In this document: piece after piece, positions 1-9,065 of the stretch
Layout of the letters: each line of letters opens with the position of its first letter
Position numbering within the stretch: position 1 is the stretch's first letter
The notes under the pieces: model-generated
Told to the model about the DNA's origin: nothing
What the model saw: only the letters and a program-made list of their open reading frames with translations
Databases searched by the model: none
Source: Plicaturopsis crispa FD-325 SS-3
Lineage: Eukaryota; Basidiomycota; Agaricomycetes; Amylocorticiales; Amylocorticiaceae
Length of the DNA stretch: 34,263 nt
Assembly: GCA_000827205.1 (NCBI GenBank)
Contig: KN832581.1
Location: forward strand, 80,769-115,031
Direction of reading: 5' to 3'
Position numbers and translations under genes: made by a program

Positions 1-688
1 TTGCGCGCAGTGGCTGAACGCGCGCAAAGCTCGCACGTAATCTTTCTGTGATTCTCGCATTAGCCGAGGTGTCCTTAACTGTCCTTAACCGTTACTGACC
101 TGTCTCAACTCACGGGTGGACGTTAATAGGGTTAGTGGTCCTGACAGGTCCTGACAGTTAAGGACGACCACAATTTTTTCCTGATGAGGTATCATAGAAA
201 GTGTCGTGTTTGCAGTGCGATGACCTAGCTACCCCCTTCCTATACGAGATGCACCAGATCCTAGAGAGGCGAGCCCGCGAGTAAACCTTACACGATTTTT
301 GACTCCGACTTCCGGGCTCCGACGCCTCTCAGGATCTGGAACCGAGATTAGGATCTTCCAAACTTCAGCGCGAATTACACAGCGGTTGGCCGATACACCA
401 CAGCCAACCGTTTTCCTCCCTCGGCGACACCGAAATCCCATTTTCGAAATCTCCCCCGCGAGCTCTACGGACGGGTGAACTTGTTGCGGCTAATATGTAA
501 ATGCAGATTTCATCATCATCATCATCAGCGCGAATTACAGAGAGCGTGGGAAATCCCGGTTATCAAGGTATGTGACCGGTGTTGAACCGAAGTTGAACCA
601 TACCTCTTGTTTCAATATTGTTCCGAACCTATGGTAAAACGAAAAAACAAGAAAGAAAGGGTGGGTTCGACGAAGAAGGCAAAGACAC
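1..688. other. Left flank, no supported gene
   Basis: No reading frame here looks like a real protein. The stretch contains a 13-bp inverted repeat (listed separately), a short CAT trinucleotide run near 513-528, and a 15-bp direct repeat (TCAGCGCGAATTACA) at about 364 and 525. The first ~43 bases read in frame 1 as LRAVAERAQSSH and are followed by GTAATC, which could be the end of an exon entering from the left. That is weak and based only on resemblance to a segment at 21918-21966. Confidence 0.4.
71..165. repeat. Small inverted-repeat element (13-bp arms)
   Basis: GTCCTTAACTGTC at 71-83 is the exact reverse complement of GACAGTTAAGGAC at 153-165. The left arm overlaps a tandem doubling of TGTCCTTAAC, and the right side carries a doubling of GGTCCTGACA. 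The whole is about 95 bp, the size of a tiny MITE-like or foldback sequence. No target-site duplication is obvious. CAGGTCCTGAC recurs near 15143-15155, after the SINE-like piece. Confidence 0.45.
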
Positions 689-1126
689 ATGAGGTTCTTT
701 GTGCACAGTGAGTCCCTCATAGACTTCTCAAAACTTTACTCACACAGCTTCCACAGTGTGCCAGACCTGAAGGAGTTTTTGTGGGCAAAGATTTCCACAA
801 AGCTTGAATGGTACACTGCACTGTATGCTTCTAAAAGAGGGAGAACAGCCCCTAGTGCTGCTCAAGAGCGATCAAACATTCTGTATGTATCTCTGTATTT
901 CCTAATAGATAAAGAAGCCTGCTTATTGAAGTGTATTAGTACTCGGATATGGTGTGATTTGGATATTTTACAGCACTGTCCCGTGGTTCCATGCCCAGGC
1001 TTAGATAGCAACGGGAGGGTGCAGCCAATTCAACAAAATGAGCTGGAATGTGTTATTCTTACAATTGTAGGAGCCATTCTCAATCCAGGTCAGCCTTTGC
1101 TACGATTTTCGTCTGTTTCTGGATGA
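689..1126 (+). CDS. Hypothetical ORF upstream of the TET/JBP gene
   Basis: An open frame of 145 codons that I do not recognise. Its composition is protein-like rather than low-complexity, with Leu/Ile-rich segments near its C-terminus, and it ends 29 bp before the first recognisable TET/JBP exon on the same strand. It could be an upstream exon or N-terminal part of that gene, a separate small gene, or chance. No intron signal clearly joins the two. There is no functional motif to assign. Confidence 0.25.
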   Translation: MRFFVHSESLIDFSKLYSHSFHSVPDLKEFLWAKISTKLEWYTALYASKRGRTAPSAAQERSNILYVSLYFLIDKEACLLKCISTRIWCDLDILQHCPVVPCPGLDSNGRVQPIQQNELECVILTIVGAILNPGQPLLRFSSVSG

Positions 1127-1154
1127 AAAATAACATTATACAGTCAAAATAGAT

Positions 1155-2197
1155 GTGGATGCGCAACGAGTAACGGACCGCCTAAAAAATTATCGTGTCA
1201 CCGAACAGGGAAGCCCTTCGCCCACAGAAACAGCCATATCTGAGATATTCGCGGATGTTGATATTGGACGCCGAGACAAGCCAACAACGGTAATTGACCG
1301 CCATGGAAAAATTCTGGTCTGGTTATTGCCAGATATCATCAATGTTACACGGGTCGTAAGTGATGATAACCTGACTACATACCAAAAGGCTGATTTTGAA
1401 ATTACCAGAGTGATGTGAACCTTGCTACAGTTGGAATCGCAGATCTGCTTCGGCGAGGGCATAAACCTGCTGCGGGTGCGGAGAGAGTGTCTTGGCGTAA
1501 TTCTGGATTTCGAGTCGGAACGGTATTTCAAGCAGGGATGGCTGACTTTGTTCCTGGGTGGTTTATGCAAGGGCATAAGGTACGCGCAATCATTTGGGTG
1601 ATTGTATACACTGACTGACGCCTTCGAAAGAGACCAGAGGACATGTTGTATGTGTCAAAATCGTTGAATAACAGCAAAAGCAGCACTTTCCTGGAGGCAA
1701 TCACACCAACCGAGATGCTCTTGAATGCAGTTACCGCTCTCATTTCTCCCGACCTATACGACTTGGGACGGGAAGCAATCACGGAGCTCAAAACTGGACA
1801 ACACCTGAAATCATGGAGCGATAATGTCGCTCTGTGGCCTTCAGTGTTTTCCGGAATTGAGGTAATCTCCAACCGCATGACACCCGATCATCGAGACAGC
1901 AATGGCTCATTTGAAGGGTATGACCTTTTGCTTAGCTGTGGCACCCAGACTTGGTCAGAAGTGTCTCTTCCTGACATGAAGGGATCACTCACGTACCGCC
2001 CGGGAACTGTGGTGGGAATCTGTGGAAAAGTCTTGCGGCACGGTGTAGCAGATTGGGGAGGGGGGGAGCGGATATGTTATGCCCATTTTATGCGGGATGC
2101 TGTTCACAGCCGTCTGAAGGTGGAGAGACCTGGGTGGGTGAACGAGCAGATATATAGGCAATTCATGTCAACGGAGTTTTTGGCCCGACAGGAATAA
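1155..2197 (+). CDS. TET/JBP-type 2OG-Fe(II) dioxygenase (fungal family)
   Basis: This resembles the fungal TET/JBP family of 2-oxoglutarate, Fe(II)-dependent dioxygenases, whose animal and protist members oxidise 5-methylcytosine or thymine in DNA. Three exon-like blocks are visible: 1155 to ~1356 (DKPTTVIDRHGKILVWLLPD), ~1420-1580 (ending PGWFMQGHK) and ~1630-2197. The last block holds the catalytic core. Counting from the Met at 1643, these are His83-x-Asp85 (TPDHRDSNG), the distal His133 (VLRHGV) and a likely 2OG-binding Arg143 (GERICYAHFMR), so the metal triad looks complete. An intron from ~1580 to ~1629 starts GTACGC. The boundary near 1340-1420 is less certain, and the N-terminus may lie upstream. 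The block ends with a normal stop, directly followed by LINE sequence. In Agaricomycetes this family is expanded and reported to travel with KDZ transposons; no KDZ transposase is visible here. It may be a gene or a recent pseudogene. Confidence 0.75.
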
Positions 2198-2257
2198 AAG
2201 TTGTTGTGCACAGTGGTTATTTATGCCGGTATTGAAACTGGAAGTGCCGTCTTGCCC

Positions 2258-2335
2258 TCGCGACGCTGGACTCGAACCAGTGCCCAAGGACCACACTACA
2301 CACAAGGTAATTAATCGCTTTGTCGCTCGGAGACA
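2258..2335 (-). other. tRNA-like segment with a Pol III B-box at the LINE 3' end
   Basis: On the minus strand the 11 bases at 2278-2268 read GGTTCGAGTCC, an exact match to the RNA polymerase III B-box consensus. They are flanked by CTGG and CAG so that they form a T-arm-like hairpin. A GTCGC just 3' of it can pair with a GCGAC about 65 nt upstream, as an acceptor stem would. I could not fold a normal D-arm or anticodon arm, so I do not call a functional tRNA. It is either a tRNA-derived SINE remnant or a tRNA-like tail of the LINE. Confidence 0.4.
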
Positions 2336-3257
2336 GCCAACTAGAACGATTAAGTATATTTTTATCAGAGATAGGGCCTCATCAGTCAGGTGATCAGGAA
2401 GCAGAACCGGTGTCGGCAGGGAGGCGAGTACCAGCATCAGGTCTCCGACCCAGCTTGGTCGTCCCGCCCGACCCAGGGTCAGCGAGTCCAGGAAGGCCGC
2501 CCGCCCAAAGCGTCTCTCCGGCAAACGGATGAGGTATCGCACATAGTGCAGTGCCAAGATCAGGTGTCTGAATTTGATGGAGAGTACTCCAGTTTCGGTG
2601 AATAAGGGGAAAATCAAGCCCCTGCGATTTACTCCGAGCAGCCGACGCAGGAAAGCATGCTGTGCGTCTTCGAGCTCGTGCAGCAGTCCATTGTCAACGT
2701 CGAGCACCGCCTAGCATCCCGATATTAGGTGTGGGTCTAGTCGGGCCATGTAGAGTTGACGACCCTCGAAAGTGGGCAGTGCTCCGATCCTGTGCTCGAC
2801 AGTAAATATCGCATGAGACATGTTGACCGCCTTGGACGCATTTGTCACATAGTGGTCTGCAAAGATATTCCGATGTGTTGATCGGAACCAGACGCCGACG
2901 TACTTGTAGCAATCGACGAGGGCGATGGTTGTTTCGCCTATATGTACCTCTGGCAGTGGTAGTGGGAGCGCTCCGAAGATCATTAGGCTGCACTTCAGCG
3001 CCGCTATCACCATGAAGTTGACGCTGCACCACGTCATGAACACGTCGATCTTGTGTTGGACCCCTTTCGCCGTCCTCGACCGGACCGCAACATCGTCGGC
3101 TTGCGCCACTAGCGAGATATGGTGGCCATTCAGGACCACGTCGTCAACATCATCAGGGAGGTGGCAGTCTGCGAAGTACAGATTCCACAGTCCCGTTGAC
3201 GCTGTGTCGCCAGTGAGCAGCCCAACAAGCGAGTTAAAGCGGGCAGATGTGTCAGAC

Positions 3258-3325
3258 AAGAATATCCGAGCCCGTGAGGTTGAACGAATTGTCTCTCGTC
3301 GGCAAAAGGAGACTAAGAAAAATGG
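3258..3325 (+). repeat. Direct repeat, copy 1 (partner at 3715-3775)
   Basis: The segment starting AAGAATATCCGAGCCCGTGA recurs at about 3715 with few differences over its first ~35 bp and weaker similarity over ~60 bp. Copy 1 is read through by the minus-strand LINE frame (STSRARIFLSD). Copy 2 lies beyond the retropepsin fragment. The arrangement looks like a long duplication flanking the gypsy fragment, or a tandem duplication later interrupted. Confidence 0.65.
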
Positions 3326-3334
3326 CCGTTTCTG

Positions 3335-3820
3335 ATGTGCGAAACCTGTACAAAGGAGAGGAACGCGATGCAACCAAAAGATTTTGTGCATCAAGTACCT
3401 ATCCCTATAGTTATCGATGTATACATCAACGCTGCACCGATGCGCACGCTCCTCAAAACTGGGTCAATGACCGATTTTATTTCTACAAGGGCGGTCAATC
3501 AGTTAAAGCTGAAGGAAGATTATCTTGCAAAACGCTACCTATACACTCGTAGTACACAGCTCACGTTCGGAGATCAATTGTTGCAGGTCGAATCAATTTT
3601 GTGTACCAGGACAGAAGCTGTCGACGCCGGTTCGATATCGTTAACCTCAATAGTTGTGTCGACCGAGGCTAGCCGAGGCTTCAAGTTCGCCTCGCTTCAC
3701 AGTAGCTGCATTGTAAGAATATCCGAGCCCGTGAGGTTGAAGGAATTGTTTCGACGGATGCTAAGGGAGACTACTGCATTGCCGAGTTGCCGAGACGCAC
3801 TGTTGCCACATGGCAAATAG
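3335..3820 (+). pseudogene. Ty3/gypsy retropepsin fragment
   Basis: The plus-strand frame carries a retropepsin-like region typical of the Gag-Pol of Ty3/gypsy elements: VYINAAPMRTLLKTGS followed by a hydrophobic/polar alternation resembling the flap and C-terminal strands. In the active enzyme the triad is DTGS or DSGS; here it reads LKTGS, so the catalytic Asp is replaced by Lys and the domain cannot be active. No reverse transcriptase or integrase follows on this strand. The fragment sits between the two ~60-bp direct repeats and within LINE-derived sequence. The end of the frame is of uncertain origin. Confidence 0.65.
3715..3775 (+). repeat. Direct repeat, copy 2 (partner at 3258-3325)
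   Basis: Second copy of the ~60-bp repeat. Read on the minus strand, it gives ETIPSTSRARIF, close to the LINE frame in copy 1 (ETIRSTSRARIF). The repeat therefore appears to be LINE-derived coding sequence on both sides of the retropepsin fragment. Confidence 0.6.
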
Positions 3821-3947
3821 CCACAAATAGTCGGCCCTTTTGTTCGGATCAGTGAAAAATTCAGAGCTGTTCACTCCTTGCCTCTTGCCACAATCATTGC
3901 CACCTCTCTTTCATCCATCTACCCACTTTTTGATTTTCTTTTCAAGT

Positions 3948-3988
3948 CTTGTGTTGCCCTGGGGGACGCCCCGGGTGAGCAACACAAG
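3948..3988. repeat. GC-rich hairpin with GGGGACGCCCC core (copy 1)
   Basis: CTTGTGTTGC at 3948-3957 pairs exactly with GCAACACAAG at 3979-3988. Between them CCTGGGG and CCCCGGG extend the stem around a GACG turn. A pyrimidine-rich tract with TTTCTTGTTTCTCGA follows on the right. The same architecture and core recur at 4776-4829. Confidence 0.6.
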
Positions 3989-4109
3989 GCTTCCTTTTTT
4001 CTTGTTTCTCGACAGCTTTTCAGCTTTTTTTTTGACTTGCTTTGTTTGAGCAAGTGCGCCGCATCTGACAATTATAGGTTGCTTATCTATATGGAGAGCA
4101 GAACACCTC

Positions 4110-4395
4110 AGACTTTTGTTGCGTCGCTGGTGGCCATTCCCGCCTCGACACGATACTGAGCCTCGGGCTTTTGCTTTACGTTGCTGGCGGCCATTCCTGT
4201 CTCAACGCGATGCAGAGCTCGCTCCCCTCGGGCTTTTGTTGCGTCGCTGGTGGCCATTCCCGCCTCGACGCGATGCTGAGCCCCGGGCTTTTGCTCTGCG
4301 CTGCTGGCAGCCATTCCTGTCTCAACGCGATTTAGAGCTCATCCCCCTCGAGCTTTTGTTGCGTTGCTGGCGGCCATTCCCGTCTCAACTTGATT
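4110..4395 (+). repeat. Minisatellite with 57/63-bp alternating units
   Basis: Five monomers are visible, marked by the shared core GGCCATTCC or its AGCCATTCC variant at about 4132, 4189, 4252, 4309 and 4372. Spacings alternate 57, 63, 57, 63, giving a 120-bp higher-order unit. An open frame of 118 codons from 4116 runs through it and encodes the matching peptide repeat (RRWWPFPPR alternating with RCWRPFLSQRD). The frame probably exists only because both repeat lengths are multiples of three. I see no evidence that it is expressed. Confidence 0.8.
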
Positions 4396-4775
4396 TGGCC
4401 GGCATATGGCTTTGTATGGTTGTGAGCGAAGTCTTTGTCTATCATCGTTTGATACTCAGTGCACTGACATGAACCATTTTACCCGTTAGATTGTCGAGAG
4501 AGTCGAATTTGATGAACTCAAGACTACTAAAGGCTACATTAGCCGCATGCGCTGTAAGTCGCAGCCTCCACTTGCAATGATCACAGGCTCTAATAGCTTC
4601 TAGATCGTGGCAAATAAGGCCTGCATATCTGCCGAAGCAGACATGTTCTGAGTGGTTCACATTGGTAGGTGACTTCAGTGGAAATGTCTGTGTCCCATTA
4701 CCTGACGGTTTTTAGGTTCCACCAGTGTCTGCGTTTGGTTTAGACTTTATCTTTATAATATTTTCGTTGGGGTCG
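4396..4775. other. No supported gene
   Basis: I see no coding block, repeat or RNA signature between the minisatellite and the second hairpin. The sequence is AT-moderate and unremarkable. Confidence 0.5.
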
Positions 4776-4829
4776 GAAGTCCAAGGATGCTCAGTGGGGG
4801 GACGCCCCTGCTGAGCATCCTTGGACTTC
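4776..4829. repeat. GC-rich hairpin with GGGGACGCCCC core (copy 2)
   Basis: GAAGTCCAAGGATGCTCAG at 4776-4794 pairs perfectly with the right arm ending at 4829. The inner stem TGGGG/CCCCTG closes on a GACG turn, as in the hairpin at 3948. It is followed by TTTTTTCTTTTTGTTTCTTGA, similar to the tract after the first hairpin. The outer arms differ between the two, so only the core and the downstream tract are shared. Confidence 0.65.
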
Positions 4830-5215
4830 AAGTTTTTCATCTCTTTTTTCTTTTTGTTTCTTGAAAAAAACTTCACTGTAATCGCTCAAGGGCGGGGGGG
4901 GGCAGAGGGAAGGAAATGCTGCAAATGTAATGCGATCATGTGGCTCGGAATATGCCCCGTGTGATAGTGGAAGAGTAGAAAAGTCACATTCATAGGAAGA
5001 AGGTCGGCGACGATATCCATTCGCAAGGCCGTCACTGCCATCCTCGTCGTCGCTACGTCGCCGGCACTTACCGAGACTGGTGGAGGGGAGCGGTCCTGCG
5101 TTCGGCGGGATTCGGATTCGATGCGCGGCGGCGACCTCCAAAGCCTTCTCGGAGCCAATGGCCTCGATGAGGAGGCCGAACCGAGCGAAGGTGGGCGGCC
5201 AACTGGAGTGTACCT
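4830..5215. other. Degenerate sequence before the Plavaka element
   Basis: No gene is supported. The plus strand around 5121-5208 reads GGDLQSLLGANGLDEEAEPS, which is plausible as coding sequence, but it has no recognised family and no clear start. It may be an old exon cut by the element that begins near 5216. Confidence 0.35.
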
Positions 5216-5415
5216 AGTGCGCGACGCCTACGCGTGCGGCGACTGTCGGAGATTTCCGAAGCTCATTATAATGGGATGGCCATTGCAATCTCATTTCGAC
5301 TCCGCTCGAATTTCCTCACGGCTTGCAGAGATGCCATTGAAATGCCGAGACGAAATTATAACTCCGTTCCAACTCAATCTTGCGCGCCGCGATAATCCAT
5401 CTACACAAACATGAG
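5216..5415 (+). repeat. Plavaka left terminal/subterminal region (candidate)
   Basis: The region upstream of the Plavaka transposase contains CTAGTGCGCGACGCC, then CGACTGTCGGAGATTTCCGA and CTCATTATAATGGGATGGCC. A similar order of words appears on the opposite strand at 15392-15185: CAGTGGCGTGCACGCC, GTTGTCGGAAATTTCTGA, CATTATAATG. The match is partial and imperfect. The (C/T)AGTG-type beginning would fit a CACTA-related terminus, but neither the exact end nor a 2-3 bp target duplication can be fixed by eye. Confidence 0.4.
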
Positions 5416-5478
5416 TCGCTCGCTCGTTTTGCCATAAGTTATCACTGTAACATACAAGATACCTGTCGCTGTACAAAC

Positions 5479-8400
5479 ATGGCTCCTGCTCAAGCCATGC
5501 GGAAATGCCCTCACTGTGGTTCGCTTTTCAAAGCGAGGGTGCCGTCACCCACCAGAAATCGTGTAAGGAGAAGATGGAGAGCGAGCAGCGGGACCAGGAA
5601 TATATGGAGAGCTTGGCGGCTCGCAGGCGGAAGGTTCCTCGTGGTTCTGGTGAGTATCAGCATGCCATATTCACTGTAACGCTAATACTCATTTATTGCC
5701 TTGATAGATTTGAACACCCCCCGCGGCTTTGATGGATATGATGGGCAAGCAGCGAGCGACCGTAATGGTACGCCCTGAACTTGCTGTACCTACCTGTCGC
5801 CAACAATTGTCCCTTTTCTAGACACGGACGGGTTTTTTGATGGTGCTGGAATGAGCAACAATGTCCGCGCGGGGGACATTGACGCTGAAGCTAGCTCAGG
5901 TGAGTCCAATCTTGGTCCGATTCACCGCCGGTTTTCTGTGGGGCTCAATGGACGTTTTTCCCAGGTTCAAATCTACAGCTGCCAAACCTAGACGATATTC
6001 GTGTCGAGTACCACCCGAGCAGCGGGCGCCCCACGGAGACATTCTCGTTCAACGAGTACGGCCATACTCGTCGCAAGCGGGCGAAGCTGGCGGACAGTGC
6101 CAGAAAACCGTGGCGCCCCTTCCAGTCTCGCGAGGATTTCGAATTCGCCGAGATTGCGCTCGACGCCTCGCTTAATCAGAGGCAAACGGATGCGCTCATC
6201 AAGTTTGTGCACCATTGCGTCAAGTCGCCGGGCGCATTCAATATATCAAGTCACGCTGAACTAATGCAGAAATGGGACCAGGCCTCTAAACTTCTCACGA
6301 ACGTATGTACCACATAAGTCAACATGTATCTACTACCATCCGTCTCATCGAGCGTCGCACCTAGTTTAACAAGACGACCATTGTAAAGTCGTACCAAAAC
6401 GACGAGTATACGTTTGATATGTGGAGCCGCGATCTTTTTCAGTGGGCTGTGGATCAAGTTCAGGATCCGCAGCTTATTCCACATTTCACGTTCGACGCAG
6501 AGCGTCTTTCGAAATATAATGGAAACCGATTTAAGCGATTTGTCCATGAACCATGGACAGCGAACCGTTTCTGGGAAATTCAAGTAAGCCTTTGGTGTTG
6601 CGTGATATACAGCTCTGACCCTTCTCTCCGAAAACAGTCTGTTTTGCCCGCTGGAGGCAAGCCGCTATGTTTTATTTTGTACGCAGACAAAACAAAGCTC
6701 TCGTCGTTTGGGACCGAAAAGGGATATCCGGTAATGGCGCGTCTAGCAAACTTACCGGTCGAGATTCGCAACAGCGAAGGCATCGGTGGAGGGCGTGTAG
6801 TTGGCTGGCTACCAGTTGTAAGACATATCACATCTTCATAGCTCTCGTGATCTGACTTGCGTACTTACAGATTGAGGACGAGGCAGCGCACAAGGGTAAA
6901 CCTGGCTACGTCAACTTCAAACGAGCAATTTGGCACGAATCATTTTACGAGCTCCTCAAGAACGTGGCCAAGTATTCAAAGACAGGATACAGTGTAAGAT
7001 GCGGCGATGACGTAGTGCGCCGCTTTTTCCTGTTTGTCTTAATGCTTTCTGCCGATTATGAAGAACAGTGCGTGCTGCTATTCCACTGTATCTCTGAACG
7101 TGACGTTGATCTAGTGCTATAAGGACCGTAATGGCTTTGAACCGTGGACTGAAGGGAAAATCTCCATGTCCCGTCTGCCTCGTGCCCACGGAGAAGCTGA
7201 CCGATTTGTTGCACGATTATCCGCTCCGTACGAGTGAAAGCACCCAAAAAATACTCGAAGAAGCGAATCGGTTGCGGATTGAAGACGACCGGGACAAGCT
7301 CCTGAGTCAATATGGTCTACGAAACATTGAGGTGAGTTCCTTGCTTGTTTTAGGTTCACGTTACTCATTTGTGAATCAACAGAATGCATTCTGGCGCATT
7401 CCCTACTCAGATCCCTTTCGCTTGCTTTCATTTGATCGCTTGCATTTTTATCATAGCGGCTTGTTTGGTGACCATATCTGGCCCGAACTTCAGAAATTCA
7501 TATGTGATCAGGGGCGGTCGTCAAAGGTGAACGTCGATAGATAGTATGTTGTGTCTTATGAGATATCTCGTGCCTTCTAACATGTTGTACGCTGCAGTGC
7601 CGAAAAGATGCCAAGTTGGCGTGGTCTCAATCATTTCCAACAGATCATGGAGATTTCGTTTACGGATGGATCCAAGTACGAGGACATTTCCAAGGTGTGT
7701 CCGAAGATCTACTTGGTCTCGCTAGAACACTTGATGATGCTAGATAGATCGCTGTATTTGCACTCCACAACGAGCTGGCAGACAATCCAGCAGGCTATCA
7801 ACTGCTTCAAGGTCTCCGGTGCTATCTCGAGATTGATATGTATGCCGCTCTGGAGGTACACACCGAGGAAACTATCGCCGCCGGCCAACAAGCACTGGAT
7901 AACTTTGCGGCATGCATGAATGTGAGGCGTATACATATCCTCTATAAAGTGTACTCAATCATCAAAACGTATAGCGCTACATCGAGATGACTAAAGACAC
8001 TTCCGAGAAGAATTGGAATTTTTATAAGTATCACTCACATAAACACCTTTTCGAGGACATTGTTGCTAAGGGGGTCACCCGCAACTATAATACGAAGCCG
8101 AACGAGAAGCTTCACGGTCCTCTCAAGATGTCTTACCTCTTGCGCACAAATTTCAAAAATGTTGCAGAACAGGTCCGTATCGCGCAGTTTCCTATGACTC
8201 TCCACGATGGTCTTGAACTCACCCCGTATCCACAGATACTCAAAATCGAGCAGCACTGTTTTGTGGCTGCATTCATACGGCAACAGCTGGACGCCTTGGA
8301 TGAGGAGAGCCGCCTTCTGCTCGATGACAAAGAGGACAGTGGCATTGACGATACCGACTCACCATCCCAGCCAGCCGCATCTGGACATGTCACGGTCGGT

Positions 8401-9065
8401 GCAAAACAGAAGACTCCGGTCACTTTCGGGGACTTGGAAAGTGAACACCAGACAGATCAGGCTTTCGATCGCTTCCGAATTAAACTCGGGGAGTACCTCA
8501 GTCATTTTCTTCCAGCTCACGGAATAGATCTGCCCGGAGGCAAGCACATTAGATTCAAGGAATCAGATTCTGTGAGCCATTGCGACACGACGAGACATTA
8601 ACAATCCTACTGATGTCACTACTCATATTCTAGATACGTGAATATCGCTTCCTCAAGGTCAATTACGAGTCCATGGTCGACTGGTGTGAAAACACGGACT
8701 ACCTTCGCTGCAACCCGCTATTCTACAATAAGCCACGGTACGATTATGTCTTGGTTCATACACTCAATGGGCCTATGTTTGCACAGCTTCTTTTCATTTT
8801 CACGTGTATCGTGGATGGAAATACCTATCCCAATGCTCTCGTTCGACCATTTGACAAAGCCGGTACTCACCCTCGCAAGGACCAAGACCTCGGCTTCTAC
8901 CGCTTTCGAGCAAGGCGAAGAAAAGCATGCGAATTCATATCCGTCGAATCAATCATACGAGGCGCTCTACTCGCAGATGCAGAAGATTCTAACGAGTTCC
9001 TAGTCATTGATGTTGTCGATCCTGACATGTTTCTTCGCATGAAGAAGATGTATCCTAGGGATTAG
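5479..9065 (+). CDS. Plavaka transposase, 13 exons, one 1-nt frameshift
   Basis: This is a transposase of the Plavaka family, related to CACTA/EnSpm (Tnp2-like) transposases, which cut and paste DNA with an RNase H-fold domain. I assign exons 5479-5649, 5708-5767, 5822-5899, 5965-6302, 6365-6583, 6638-6817, 6871-7067, 7124-7331, 7383-7543, 7598-7694, 7748-7921, 7975-8571 and 8634-9065, all with GT-AG introns of 50-65 nt. An N-terminal zinc finger is visible as MRKCPHCGSLF and, in a different frame, EGAVTHQKSC; a missing base in the T-run at 5524-5529 explains the break. Conserved blocks follow: FNISSHAELMQKWDQA, LCFILYADKTKLSSFGTEKG, SADYEEQ, a CPVC knuckle, GVTRNYNTKPNEKLHGPLK and IREYRFLKVNYESMVDW. 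All other exons join in frame to a normal stop, about 970 codons if the lost base is counted. It may start at a downstream Met without the zinc finger. Otherwise it is the best-preserved transposase here. Confidence 0.85.

Larger units (their letters stand above)
2235..3330 (-). mobile_element. LINE (Tad-like) reverse transcriptase fragment
   Basis: The minus strand encodes the palm and thumb part of a non-LTR retrotransposon reverse transcriptase. It reads GLLTGDTAS then NLYFADCHLPDDVDDVVLNG, and then AQADDVAV, the catalytic Asp-Asp motif (positions 100-101 of the frame opening at 3394). Downstream there is thumb-like sequence (FRHLILALHYVRYLIRLP). The frame is interrupted by a single in-frame TAG at 2711-2713 and then continues unchanged to about 2330, so one nonsense change separates two long open parts. 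The endonuclease and first ORF are missing, so this is a 5'-truncated copy. Its 3' end lies just after the stop of the TET/JBP gene and contains a tRNA-like segment. Confidence 0.8.

Noticed and set aside
120-136. Telomere-like TTAATAGGGTTAG
   Set aside because: A single imperfect copy with no TTAGGG array.
2258-2335. A functional tRNA gene on the minus strand
   Set aside because: Only the T-arm and a 5-bp acceptor match; no D-arm or anticodon arm could be paired.
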